From positions 33,719-97,718 of the forward strand of contig JAGOAO010000003.1 in the NCBI GenBank assembly GCA_017983845.1: 64,000 bases of DNA. The letters are read 5' to 3'. Positions 45,911 to 54,862 of this stretch are shown one piece after another. Origin of the DNA: Sediminibacterium sp. GTDB lineage: Bacteria > Bacteroidota > Bacteroidia > Chitinophagales > Chitinophagaceae. The translations under genes were made by a program, and so were the position numbers. Under the pieces are notes generated by a model. The model was not told the origin of the DNA and made no database searches. It saw only the letters and a list, made by a program, of their open reading frames with translations. Each line of letters opens with the position of its first letter. Within the stretch, counting starts at the first letter, position 1.

Positions 45911-46638
45911 TTGTTATTTTTTAAATGTTCTATACGGGATGCAAAATAAACGGATTTTTCAGGAAAAATAAAACTTAATTTTTCATAAGTGGCGATTGCT
46001 TTCTTCTTATTTCCCTGTTTTTCCCATATTTCAGCCATAGACTCGGTTAAAATATCGGCTGGAACATTGGCTTTTTCGGCAATTTGAGCAATCATTTGCT
46101 CCTGATCTGCCCCAATTGGGTCAATTTGAGCAGTCTGAGCCTCACCATCCTTGTTTTTAATCACTTTAAGCCAAGCAGTGAAACTTCTAAGCTGTTGGGT
46201 GAATTTATCCTGAGGAAGCTTAGAAAGGTCTATATCGATGCCTTGTGCAGCAAAATAGTCTCTTTGTAGGCTAGGAGTAGCTTCTTTTTCATAGTCCAAA
46301 GCAGCAGTAGCATCCACATCCTCCTTAAACTGGGCCATTTGTTCGGTCAAAACACTATTTAACTTTGCATCTGCAGGTGCATTTGCATCATTTTGCGCTA
46401 CCTGGTTCATTAAGCAATGTACATGCAAGCTAGAAGGGAAATAAGCGGTTGCCTTGGTCAATTGTGCTTCCAAAAGCGGCGAAGCTGTCAATTGGTACTT
46501 TTTTGCCAATAAGAATTGAAGGGTAGGTGCATAGGGATTTTCCTGTACATACTTTTCTAAGGTATCTGTATCAATTGCTTCTAGAGAAGCATGACCAGTC
46601 CATTGTTTGACGATATCATTGATCACTAATCCACTCAT
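45907..46638 (-). CDS. Tetratricopeptide-like protein, unknown function
   Basis: The 243-residue product is helical, with TPR-like repeats: LEKYVQENPYAPTLQFLLAKKYQL, AYFPSSLHVHCLMNQVAQ and MAEIWEKQGNKKKAIATYEKLSFIFPEKSVYFASRIEHL at the end. There is no signal peptide or membrane helix, so it is cytosolic. It lies three bases after lptE and overlaps secG by four, so it is co-translated with both. It may serve as a scaffold in envelope export, but the function is unknown. Confidence 0.78.
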   Translation of the reverse strand: MSGLVINDIVKQWTGHASLEAIDTDTLEKYVQENPYAPTLQFLLAKKYQLTASPLLEAQLTKATAYFPSSLHVHCLMNQVAQNDANAPADAKLNSVLTEQMAQFKEDVDATAALDYEKEATPSLQRDYFAAQGIDIDLSKLPQDKFTQQLRSFTAWLKVIKNKDGEAQTAQIDPIGADQEQMIAQIAEKANVPADILTESMAEIWEKQGNKKKAIATYEKLSFIFPEKSVYFASRIEHLKNNK

Positions 46639-46641
46639 GCT

Positions 46642-47148
46642 TTACCAGTTTGAAAAAATTTGATTAAAAATATCATCCGTGATGCTTCGAACAATTTCAT
46701 CCATTAATTGACTCTCGGCTTGATTCAAAGTAAGATTCGCGGAGAAGTCAAAATTACGGGATACATCAAATTCCTGTTCTTTATTTTCTAAGGTCTTTTT
46801 TAGAACCACGTGAACCGTTACTGTCAATCGATTGGAAGCAGCTTCTTTGCCACTTACACCTACTGTTTGAGAAGGGTCGTAATTGGTGATGGTCGCAAAA
46901 ATTTGGTAATGCGCATCGTCACTATTGGTTCTGGTTAATTTAGTTTGGCCAATAATTTTTTGTTGAATTTTATCGGTCAACAAAGGGGCTAATTGGGGAT
47001 TGACATACCTTGCTCTGTTGTCAATAAAACCAATTTTTACCGTCTTCACATTTTCAGGAATCATGGCATCTTTAAAACTATACACACCACATGAAGCCAG
47101 GAGGATGGATAGGGTTAGGATGCTTAATAAATGCAGTTTATTCTTCAA
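46642..47148 (-). CDS. lptE: LPS assembly lipoprotein LptE
   Basis: Forms the outer membrane LPS translocon with LptD. The 168-residue product is a lipoprotein (LTLSILLASCGVYSF, acylated Cys near residue 20). The LptE domain has PENVKTVKIGFIDNRARYVNPQLAPLLTDKIQQKII, then a beta sheet FDVSRNFDFSANLTL and the C-terminal EIVRSITDDIFNQIFSNW typical of Bacteroidota LptE. The start is a TTG inside the end of the upstream sigma-54 activator (11-base overlap). The context with secG agrees with an envelope role. Confidence 0.86.
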   Translation of the reverse strand: MKNKLHLLSILTLSILLASCGVYSFKDAMIPENVKTVKIGFIDNRARYVNPQLAPLLTDKIQQKIIGQTKLTRTNSDDAHYQIFATITNYDPSQTVGVSGKEAASNRLTVTVHVVLKKTLENKEQEFDVSRNFDFSANLTLNQAESQLMDEIVRSITDDIFNQIFSNW

Positions 47149-48394
47149 TGTCGTATTCTTTAATTTTTCTGTACAATGTTCTTTCGCTTATTCCTAAGTC
47201 GGTAGAAGCATCTTTACGACGACCTCTATGCTTTTTAAGTGCCTTTAAAATTAGTTCTTTTTCTTTATCCATGATATTTAAAGACTCTTCTATCTCGTAA
47301 TGATTTTGCAAGTCATTGTCAATGATCACAGGTTGGTGATGCGGCAATTGCATTGCAGGTGCTGGCATATTTACATTTGCAATAGGGGCAATGCTGGTAT
47401 TAATGTCTTCTTTTAATTCGTTAATGAGTGCTTCCTTGGTGAAATGTGCTGCTTGGCCAGAAAGGCTAGGGTTCTGTAAAATCTCTAAAAACATTTTCTT
47501 TAATTCATTGACATCCTTTTTCATGTCAAAAAACAGTTTGTATAAAATTTCACGCTCATTGGCGAATTCACCCACTGGGGTATTGCCTGTTAACATAGGC
47601 ATATTGTGCGCAGTATGTTTGGGTAAAAACTCGTTCAATTGCACTGCATTGATATGGTCGTTCTTACTCAATACAGAAATTTGTTCCGCAATGTTTTTTA
47701 ATTCACGCACATTGCCTGGCCAGCCATATTCGGTTAATAAGCCTCTTGCTTCTTCATCTAAATAAATAGGCTTGGTCTTATATTTTTCTGCAAAATCCAC
47801 CACGAATTTTCTAAATAGTAAAGGAATGTCTTCCTTGCGATCTCTTAAAGAAGGAACACGAATAGGTACGGTGTTCAAACGGTAATAGAGGTCTTCTCTA
47901 AATCTTCCTTTTTGTGTGAATTCAATTAATTCTCTATTGGTAGCAGCTATCACACGTACATCCGTTTTTTGCACTTTCGAAGAACCCACACGAATAAATT
48001 CACCGGTTTCTAAAACACGTAATAATCTAGCTTGTGTACCTAATGGCATTTCTCCAATCTCGTCTAAGAAAATGGTTCCGCCATTGACTGTTTCAAAATA
48101 ACCTTTACGGCTATCTACCGCTCCAGTGAAAGATCCTTTTTCGTGTCCAAATAATTCCGAATCAATGGTACCTTCTGGAATAGCGCCACAGTTTACTGCT
48201 ATAAATGGATTGTGTTTTCTGGATGATAAGCTATGGATGATTTGCGAAAAAACTTCTTTACCCACACCACTTTCTCCCACAATAAGCACTGTCAAATCTG
48301 TTGCAGCAACCTGCTCTGCAGTATTTAAAGCATGATTCAGCAGGGGCGTATTGCCAATGATACTGAATCTGTTTTTCAATGATTGTAAATCCAT
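47138..48394 (-). CDS. Sigma-54-dependent transcriptional activator without a sensor domain
   Basis: AAA+ activators of RpoN use ATP to open promoters. The 418-residue product starts almost directly with the AAA+ domain (FSIIGNTPLLNHALNTAEQV), so it lacks a receiver or GAF domain, as in PspF. Motifs: Walker A GESGVGKE, FIAVNCGAIPEG, the sigma-54 loop GSFTGA instead of the more common GAFTGA, Walker B GGTIFLDEIGEMP, and the arginine fingers FREDLYYRL. A linker region of ~120 residues precedes the Fis-type helix-turn-helix (GRRKDASTDLGISERTLYRKIKEY). It lies 13 bases after miaB and overlaps lptE. Confidence 0.93.
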   Translation of the reverse strand: MDLQSLKNRFSIIGNTPLLNHALNTAEQVAATDLTVLIVGESGVGKEVFSQIIHSLSSRKHNPFIAVNCGAIPEGTIDSELFGHEKGSFTGAVDSRKGYFETVNGGTIFLDEIGEMPLGTQARLLRVLETGEFIRVGSSKVQKTDVRVIAATNRELIEFTQKGRFREDLYYRLNTVPIRVPSLRDRKEDIPLLFRKFVVDFAEKYKTKPIYLDEEARGLLTEYGWPGNVRELKNIAEQISVLSKNDHINAVQLNEFLPKHTAHNMPMLTGNTPVGEFANEREILYKLFFDMKKDVNELKKMFLEILQNPSLSGQAAHFTKEALINELKEDINTSIAPIANVNMPAPAMQLPHHQPVIIDNDLQNHYEIEESLNIMDKEKELILKALKKHRGRRKDASTDLGISERTLYRKIKEYDIEE

Positions 48395-48407
48395 GGTCTT
48401 AAATTTA

Positions 48408-49826
48408 TTAAATGATGTCTCCTAATAATGTTCCTTTTGTAAAATTGTGAATCTTTACTTGAACATAGTCTCCCTTTTTATAATTGAGATTCCCTTTTGG
48501 AAATACCACTACTTTATTTTGACTGTTACGTCCCATCCACTCCGCTTCGTTTCTTTTACTATTGCCTTCAATCAATACTTCAAACACACCACCTACATCA
48601 CGTTTATTGCTTTCGTTGGAAAGTGTCCATTGAGCATCTACAATTTCTTGTAATCTTCTTTTTTTTGTCGCAAGATCTATATCATCTTCGTAACGTCTTG
48701 CAGCTAAAGTGCCAGGTCGTTCAGAGTAATAGTACATATAGCTTAAATCGTAATTGGAATACTGCATTAAACTAATAGTAGCTTGATGATCCTCTTCTGT
48801 CTCGGTGCAAAAACCAGCGATGATATCTGATGAAATACTACAGGTTGGAATCAACTCGCGAATGCGGTCAATTTTCGCCATATACCATTCTCTAGTATAA
48901 GTTCGGTTCATTAATTGCAGCATTCTTGTGCTTCCACTTTGTACAGGCAGGTGGATGTATTTACAAATATTGTGGTATTTCACAATCGTATGCAATACTT
49001 CGTCTGTGATATCTTTTGGATGCGAAGTGCTAAAACGAACACGTAAGCTTGGGTCAATCTGTGCCACTTGTTCTAATAGCATGGCGAAAGTAGTGGTAGC
49101 ATTATTTTCTGGGTTGTTCCAATAATAACTATCTACATTCTGTCCTAATAAAACCACTTCTTTGTATCCTTTATCAAATAAATCTCTACATTCTGCAAGA
49201 ATTGAAAAGGCATCTCTACTGCGTTCACGACCTCTTGTAAAAGGCACCACACAAAAACTACACATATTGTTACAACCACGCATGATCGAAACAAATGCAC
49301 TAATGCCATTGTTGTCTAGTCTTACTGGAGCAATGTCGCCATAAGTTTCATCTCTGCTCAACAAAACGTTTACCGCTTTTTGTCCTGTACCTGCATCTGC
49401 AATAAGGTCGGGTAGGGTTCTATAGGCATCAGGTCCAACCACTAAGTCTACTAATTTTTCTTCCTCTAATAATTGGGCTTTTAATCTTTCCGCCATACAA
49501 CCCAATACGCCCACTAATAATCCGGGGTTGGCTTGCTTTAACCTTCTAAATTCTGTCAATCGCTTACGAATGGTTAATTCCGCTTTCTCACGAATTGAAC
49601 AGGTATTGATCAATATTAGATCTGCTATTTCGATGTTTTTTGTCCCTCCAAAGCCATTTTGTTCTAAAATAGATGCGACCACTTCACTGTCAGCAAAGTT
49701 CATTGCGCAGCCATAACTCTCTACATAGAAGTGCTTTTCGAAGACCCCCTTAGTTGATTGACTAGCGTAGGCTTCTCCCTGTCTAGTTTCGTCTTGGGTT
49801 TTATCTATTAGTAAGTTGGATTCCAT
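48408..49826 (-). CDS. miaB: tRNA-2-methylthio-N6-dimethylallyladenosine synthase MiaB
   Basis: A radical SAM methylthiotransferase that modifies A37 of tRNAs reading UNN codons. The 472-residue product has the N-terminal UPF0004 domain ([37 protein letters not shown]), giving three Cys for the auxiliary cluster. The radical SAM motif is [18 protein letters not shown], a C-x3-C-x2-C. The C-terminal TRAM domain (residues ~405-470) ends [10 protein letters not shown]. It is the first gene of the block leading to secG, with a good promoter (49844-49874). Confidence 0.96.
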   Translation of the reverse strand: MESNLLIDKTQDETRQGEAYASQSTKGVFEKHFYVESYGCAMNFADSEVVASILEQNGFGGTKNIEIADLILINTCSIREKAELTIRKRLTEFRRLKQANPGLLVGVLGCMAERLKAQLLEEEKLVDLVVGPDAYRTLPDLIADAGTGQKAVNVLLSRDETYGDIAPVRLDNNGISAFVSIMRGCNNMCSFCVVPFTRGRERSRDAFSILAECRDLFDKGYKEVVLLGQNVDSYYWNNPENNATTTFAMLLEQVAQIDPSLRVRFSTSHPKDITDEVLHTIVKYHNICKYIHLPVQSGSTRMLQLMNRTYTREWYMAKIDRIRELIPTCSISSDIIAGFCTETEEDHQATISLMQYSNYDLSYMYYYSERPGTLAARRYEDDIDLATKKRRLQEIVDAQWTLSNESNKRDVGGVFEVLIEGNSKRNEAEWMGRNSQNKVVVFPKGNLNYKKGDYVQVKIHNFTKGTLLGDII

Positions 49827-49843
49827 GCACTTGATTTAAAGTG

Positions 49844-49874
49844 CAAACTTAGTCAAAATAATATTATGTGTCAA
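49844..49874 (-). promoter_or_regulatory. Promoter of the miaB block
   Basis: On the minus strand TTG is followed after 20 bases by TAAGTTTG; the predicted start is about 14 bases before the miaB ATG. Confidence 0.65.
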
Positions 49875-50007
49875 CTTGTCAGCCTTAATTCCTAATCCTT
49901 TGATATACAAATGGTTAAATTGCTTGTTGATATATGATTAATAATTTTATATTTACCTTAAAATCAATCTGTTATTGAGTAGTTTGTATATTTATAAAAA
50001 ATTGTAC

Positions 50008-51000
50008 ATGCGCAAAGGATTGATTTTGTTTTTAGCTGTTTTTTGTTTGAATTTGGCGTATTCACAGGATTTAGTGGTGGCTAAGCTAAGGTCAGAAACA
50101 TCCAGAAATATTAAAAAAGATTCAGATACCACAAATTGGAACTGGAAGCATGGTGGTTTATATAATTTAAATCTGTCACAAAGCTCCTTGAGTAATTGGG
50201 CAGCAGGGGGAGACAATTTCAACATGGCCATTAATAGCTATTTTAATTACTTCGCTTATTATAAAAAAGAACGTCAGAGTTGGGATAACAATATCGATGT
50301 CAATCTTGGATTTGTTCAATCTACTTCGCAAGGAGGGAGAAAGAATGATGACCGATTGGATGTATTAAGCAAGTATGGTTATAAAATAGACACGGTGGGT
50401 AAATGGTATCTTTCTGGTTTATTTAATTTCCGTTCACAGCTTTTTGACGGCTATAGTTTTAGTGGTACCAAAGCCACGTTTACCTCTTCCTTATTTGCAC
50501 CTGCATATATGATTATTTCTGCGGGTTTGGATTACAAGCCAGACAATAATTTTTCTCTATTCTTCTCTCCCTTAACTTCAAGAACCACATTGGTATTGAA
50601 TAAGAAATTGGCCGACCTGGGCAAGTACGGTGTGGATACTGGCAGGATGGTAAAAAGAGAAACTGGTTTATTCGTGACAGTGAATTACAATAAAATTATT
50701 GCTCAAAATATTACATACAAGGGTCGTGCAGATTTTTTCTCTAACTACTACGACAAGCCAGAGAATGTCAATTTCTATATGACCAATATGTTTACGTTCA
50801 AAATCAATAAACACTTTTCTGCTACCTATAGTTTAGATTTAATCTACGATGATAAGATTCGCATTTTTGGGCCACTCAAAAAATCTCCCGGATTGCAAAT
50901 GAAGAGTATTATTGGGATAGGTTATTTTAGAAATTTGACTGTCAAGAAAAAGTTGATAGAAGCTAAACCTAAGCCAGCATTGGTTGTGAATGGAGAATAG
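50008..51000 (+). CDS. DUF3078 outer membrane protein
   Basis: The 330-residue product has a signal peptide (LILFLAVFCLNLAYSQ) cut near residue 20. The DUF3078 signature follows: GGLYNLNLSQSSLSNWAAGGDNFNMA, then ERQSWDNNIDVNLGFVQS and a ladder of amphipathic strands such as NFRSQLFDGYSF and KINKHFSATYSLDLIYDD. These are predicted outer membrane beta-barrels found only in Bacteroidota; function unknown. The ATG at 50008 is chosen because the signal peptide starts there; an upstream in-frame start at 49975 adds an unrelated segment. It converges with purK. Confidence 0.87.
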   Translation: MRKGLILFLAVFCLNLAYSQDLVVAKLRSETSRNIKKDSDTTNWNWKHGGLYNLNLSQSSLSNWAAGGDNFNMAINSYFNYFAYYKKERQSWDNNIDVNLGFVQSTSQGGRKNDDRLDVLSKYGYKIDTVGKWYLSGLFNFRSQLFDGYSFSGTKATFTSSLFAPAYMIISAGLDYKPDNNFSLFFSPLTSRTTLVLNKKLADLGKYGVDTGRMVKRETGLFVTVNYNKIIAQNITYKGRADFFSNYYDKPENVNFYMTNMFTFKINKHFSATYSLDLIYDDKIRIFGPLKKSPGLQMKSIIGIGYFRNLTVKKKLIEAKPKPALVVNGE

Positions 51001-51026
51001 GATAAATAATCCTAGAAAGAGAAACA

Positions 51027-52148
51027 CTATTTACTTACAACCTTAAGGGTATGCTTTATTTTATTCGCCTTATGTGTTAGGTCTAAATAATCATTGCTGA
51101 TGATGGTTACATGTCCCATTTTTCTTCCGGGCTTAGTCGTGGTTTTGCCATATAAATGAACAAATACATTTTCCATCTTCATCACTTCTTCTAATCCTTC
51201 ATAAAGGACTTCTCCTGAATAACCTTCTGCACCAATTAAGTTCACAATGGCGCTTGGTAAAATAGGAGCGGGGTTGCCTAATGGATAATTTAAGATAATC
51301 CTTAACAACATATCGTATTGGCTACTATAGTTGGCTTCGATGGTATGATGTCCGCTATTGTGCACCCTTGGTGCGGTTTCATTTACTAGGATATCTCCCT
51401 TGTCATCTACAAATAGTTCAATGGCAAAAAGACCTGGACTCTTTAAAGATTGCACCACTTTTCTAGCAATCGCTTCGGCTTTCCAAAGTTGTCTTTCTTC
51501 TAATTTAGCTGGACTCAATTGGTAGTCTAATAAATTGTACACTGGATCAAAAATCATTTCGGCTGGAGGATAAATCACAGTTTCACCTGCCGCATTCATG
51601 CCGACGATTAATGCCAATTCCTTAGCAATTTTCACTTTGGCTTCTAAAACCGAAGGGGCATTGAAACCTAGTGGTATTGCTTTTTCATCCTCAATGACTT
51701 GAACGCCCTTTCCATCATAGCCACCTTCCGCCAGCTTATGTACAGCAGGTAAGATTGCAATATGTTGTTTTATGTCTTCGGCATGATTGGTCACAACGAA
51801 ATTTGAACTGGGTATTTCGTTGTCTGCATAAAATTGTTTTTGGGCAATTTTATTTTTGATGGTGCGAATAGCAGCCGGTGTGGGGTATATTTTAACGCCT
51901 TCTTTTTCCAATGCGGTTAATGCATCTACATTCACCGCCTCAATCTCAATGGTCAATGCATCTAATTGTTTTCCAAATTGATAGACGGTATCGTAATCCA
52001 AGATATCTCCAACCGTAAAATGATGGCATAAATGCGCGGCAGGGCAGTTGGGATCTTTCTCTAACACAAAGGTGGTTAGATCATAGTTTGCGGCTGCTTG
52101 TAAAAGCATTCTGCCTAATTGTCCACCACCTAATATACCTACCTTCAT
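51027..52148 (-). CDS. purK: N5-carboxyaminoimidazole ribonucleotide synthetase
   Basis: ATP-grasp enzyme that carboxylates AIR in purine synthesis. The 373-residue product begins VGILGGGQLGRMLLQAA and has EIEAVNVDALTALEKEG, then KLAEGGYDGKGVQVI for ATP binding, AIELFVDDKGDILVNETAPRVHNSGHHTIEA for catalysis and the C-terminal HLYGKTTTKPGRKMGHVTI. The length is normal. No purE lies beside it. Its promoter lies within 20 bases of that of the divergent ABC gene. Confidence 0.95.
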   Translation of the reverse strand: MKVGILGGGQLGRMLLQAAANYDLTTFVLEKDPNCPAAHLCHHFTVGDILDYDTVYQFGKQLDALTIEIEAVNVDALTALEKEGVKIYPTPAAIRTIKNKIAQKQFYADNEIPSSNFVVTNHAEDIKQHIAILPAVHKLAEGGYDGKGVQVIEDEKAIPLGFNAPSVLEAKVKIAKELALIVGMNAAGETVIYPPAEMIFDPVYNLLDYQLSPAKLEERQLWKAEAIARKVVQSLKSPGLFAIELFVDDKGDILVNETAPRVHNSGHHTIEANYSSQYDMLLRIILNYPLGNPAPILPSAIVNLIGAEGYSGEVLYEGLEEVMKMENVFVHLYGKTTTKPGRKMGHVTIISNDYLDLTHKANKIKHTLKVVSK

Positions 52149-52167
52149 GTTGCTAATTTTGATACCG

Positions 52168-52175
52168 CAAATATA
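52168..52175 (-). promoter_or_regulatory. -7 box of purK
   Basis: TATATTTG on the minus strand ends 19 bases before the purK ATG. Confidence 0.55.
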
Positions 52176-52187
52176 AGTTAGTTAGTT

Positions 52188-52195
52188 TATTTTTG
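52188..52195 (+). promoter_or_regulatory. -7 box of the ABC ATPase gene
   Basis: TATTTTTG lies 26 bases before the ATG, close to the opposed box of purK. Confidence 0.5.
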
Positions 52196-52221
52196 CTAAA
52201 GAACCCATCAATACCAACAAC

Positions 52222-52983
52222 ATGAGCGCAACAATTATACAAGTAAAAGACCTAGCCAAGTCCTATGGCGATTTTGAGGCAGTGAAGGGTATAAGTTTCG
52301 ATGTGTATCAAGGAGAGATTTTTGGTTTACTAGGCCCTAATGGAGCGGGTAAGTCCACCACATTGGAAATCATTGAAACCCTAAGACAAAAATCGGGGGG
52401 TACTGTGCTAGTAGATGGGATGGACTTGGATACCCACCCAGAAGCCATCAAGAAAATTATTGGGGTGCAATTGCAAACTGCTGGATTTTATCCCAACCTT
52501 AATTTGATGGAATTGATTCGTTTATTTGTTGGCTTATATCAAATGGAAATGGATCCAATGGAATTATTGAAAAAAGTAAATTTAGAAGATAAAGCAAATG
52601 CCAAGTTCAAAGAATTGAGCGGGGGCCAAAAACAACGTTTTTCAATTGCGACGACTTTGATCAATCGACCAAAAATAATTTTCTTAGACGAACCAACAAC
52701 AGGGTTAGATCCACAGGCAAGAAGGAATCTATGGGACTTGATACAAGAGATTAGAGACAATGGTACTACAGTGATTATAACGACGCATTATATGGATGAA
52801 GCAGAAGTGCTTTGTGATAGAGTGGCAATTATTGACAGTGGTAAAATTATCGGAATCAATACACCCAATCAGTTGATAGATGAATTAGTAGCAACTGGAT
52901 TTGAAAAAGTCAAAGAAGTTAAGATGGCGAATTTAGAAGATGTATTTATTCATATGACAGGCAAACAATTAAGAGAAGCTTAA
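52222..52983 (+). CDS. ABC transporter ATP-binding protein (no adjacent permease)
   Basis: The 253-residue product is a CcmA/DrrA-type ATPase. Walker A is GPNGAGKST (residues 37-45), the Q-loop GVQLQTAGFYPNLN, the signature LSGGQKQRFSIA, Walker B KIIFLDEPTTGLDPQ and the switch His in TTHYMDEAE. Proteins of this type usually pair with an ABC-2 permease encoded next to them to export drugs, lipids or polysaccharides. Here the next gene is a DinB/YfiT protein, so the partner must lie elsewhere. It may be co-transcribed with the next gene (10-base gap). Confidence 0.92.
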   Translation: MSATIIQVKDLAKSYGDFEAVKGISFDVYQGEIFGLLGPNGAGKSTTLEIIETLRQKSGGTVLVDGMDLDTHPEAIKKIIGVQLQTAGFYPNLNLMELIRLFVGLYQMEMDPMELLKKVNLEDKANAKFKELSGGQKQRFSIATTLINRPKIIFLDEPTTGLDPQARRNLWDLIQEIRDNGTTVIITTHYMDEAEVLCDRVAIIDSGKIIGINTPNQLIDELVATGFEKVKEVKMANLEDVFIHMTGKQLREA

Positions 52984-52993
52984 AATAAAAGAC

Positions 52994-53521
52994 ATGACAA
53001 CAGACCCAAGATATCCAATTGGAAAATACGAAATAAAGCCCTATTCAGAAGCGACCAAAAAAGCGTGGATCAATGAATTAAGACATTTGCCTACAGATGT
53101 CGAAATGGCGGTATTGAATTTAGATAAAGCGCAGTTAGATACACCGTATAGAGATGGGGGATGGACCTTGCAACAACTAGTGCATCATATTGCAGACAGC
53201 CATATGAATGCTTTTGCAAGATTTAAATTAGGACTCACAGAGGAAGTGCCTAGTATTAAAGCTTATGACGAAAACAAATGGGTATCCATGGCAGACGCAT
53301 TGGAAACACCTATCAATTATTCAATGACTTTATTGCATGCTTTGCACGAGCGTTGGGCTAATTTATTAGCAAGTTTAACGGAGGAACAATGGCAAAGAAT
53401 AATATTTCATCCAGGCAGAAACGCAGAGGTAAGTCTTTGGGATTTATTTGCAGTCTATGCATGGCATGGCAAACACCATGTAGCACATATCACTACATTA
53501 AGGGCGAATAAAGGCTGGTAA
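52994..53521 (+). CDS. DinB/YfiT family metal-dependent hydrolase or bacillithiol transferase
   Basis: The 175-residue product has the YfiT N-terminus (DPRYPIGKYEIKPYSEATKKAWINEL). The metal site of the four-helix DinB fold is visible: the first His in LVHHIADSHMNAFARFK and the pair in WHGKHHVAHITTLR. YfiT of Bacillus binds nickel, and related members transfer bacillithiol; some Bacteroidota make this thiol. The actual substrate is not shown by the sequence. It converges with folC with one base between stops. Confidence 0.88.
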   Translation: MTTDPRYPIGKYEIKPYSEATKKAWINELRHLPTDVEMAVLNLDKAQLDTPYRDGGWTLQQLVHHIADSHMNAFARFKLGLTEEVPSIKAYDENKWVSMADALETPINYSMTLLHALHERWANLLASLTEEQWQRIIFHPGRNAEVSLWDLFAVYAWHGKHHVAHITTLRANKGW

Positions 53522-53522
53522 T

Positions 53523-54848
53523 TTATTTGAATTTTGATCGGTCTACTTCGGCCACTAAAAATACACTGCCAATCACAAGAATTAAATCATTGTGGTTGGC
53601 ATTTTTGATGGCATGAGCCAATGCCAAATTCACTTCTTCAAATTGGCTACCATGAAGACCAACTGCTACTGCTTGTTCAGTTAATTCCTGCGCTGGTAAA
53701 GCCCTTGGGATATGCGATTGTGTAAAATAATATTGCGCCTCCTTTGGTAATAATTTTAAAACAGCCTGTATGTCTTTGTCTTTGACCATGCCAGTTACAA
53801 TATGCAATTGATTGTAATGGATGGATGCCAATTGTTCTAATAAAGCTTGAATACCTGGTTCGTTATGCGCTACATCCAATATGACTCTTGGGTTTGCTTG
53901 AATGCATTCCCATCTGCCCATTAAACCGGTATTATTTTTAATGTTCAATAAAGCTTTTATCACTTTGTGCGCACTGAGTTTCCAGCCCATGCTGGAAAGT
54001 AATTGGGCTGCTACCAATACGCTTTTTAAATTCTTTGATTGGTACTTGCCTGGCAGGTCGCATTCAATGGTGAATTTTTTTGAAAATAATGGAGCGTCTA
54101 ATAAATGAATCAATGGCTGTGTAAATTCAAATAAAGCTGTTTGCCAATTGTTCTGAAAAGAGGTATGTTGTAAAAAATCCTCCGCAAAATAAATGGGCGC
54201 ATTTTCTGCTGCTGCTTTTTCTACAAAAACTTGTTTAGTGACTTCGGTGGATTCCCCAATCACAACAGGGGTTTCTTTTTTAATAATACCTGCTTTCTCC
54301 GATGCGATTGCCTCGATTGTATTCCCTAACAAAGCCATATGGTCAAAGCCAATATTGGTGATGATAGACAATTCGGGGTCAATGATATTGGTACTGTCTA
54401 ATCTGCCACCCAATCCGGTTTCAATGATGGCAATATCCACTTTTTCTTTTTCAAAATAATCAAAAGCCATGCCTACTGTGATTTCAAAAAATGAGGGTTC
54501 AATTTTTTCTACGAATGGTTTGATTCGGTGGGTGAAATCAACGACAAAATCCTTGCTACACATTTGTCCATTGACTTTTATGCGCTCTCTAAAATCATAT
54601 AAATGTGGAGACGTGTATAAGCCTGTCTTATATCCAGCTTCTTGAAAAATGGATGCGAGCATATGACTAGTGGATCCTTTGCCATTGGTGCCTGCAATAT
54701 GGATGGTCTTTAACTTTTTTTCTGGGTTTCCTAAATAAGTACAAATAGCAATCGTGTTGTCTAAATTAGGCTTGATGGCTGCGGCGCCGATCCTACTAAA
54801 CATGGGAAGTCTAGTATATAAATAGTCAATCGTTTCTTGATAGCTCAT
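53523..54848 (-). CDS. folC: Folylpolyglutamate/dihydrofolate synthase
   Basis: Mur-ligase-type enzyme that adds glutamate to dihydropteroate and folates. The 441-residue product has the P-loop IAGTNGKGSTSHML near residue 50, TGLYTSPHLYDFRERIKVNG, EITVGMAFDYF, ETGLGGRLDSTNI and TNIGFDHMALLG, and the late VILDVAHNEPGI. Length and motifs are typical. It is the last gene of the block EamA > TSUP > TonB-like > folC, 14 bases after the TonB-like gene. Confidence 0.95.
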   Translation of the reverse strand: MSYQETIDYLYTRLPMFSRIGAAAIKPNLDNTIAICTYLGNPEKKLKTIHIAGTNGKGSTSHMLASIFQEAGYKTGLYTSPHLYDFRERIKVNGQMCSKDFVVDFTHRIKPFVEKIEPSFFEITVGMAFDYFEKEKVDIAIIETGLGGRLDSTNIIDPELSIITNIGFDHMALLGNTIEAIASEKAGIIKKETPVVIGESTEVTKQVFVEKAAAENAPIYFAEDFLQHTSFQNNWQTALFEFTQPLIHLLDAPLFSKKFTIECDLPGKYQSKNLKSVLVAAQLLSSMGWKLSAHKVIKALLNIKNNTGLMGRWECIQANPRVILDVAHNEPGIQALLEQLASIHYNQLHIVTGMVKDKDIQAVLKLLPKEAQYYFTQSHIPRALPAQELTEQAVAVGLHGSQFEEVNLALAHAIKNANHNDLILVIGSVFLVAEVDRSKFK

Positions 54849-54862
54849 ACTTATTGGATGGC

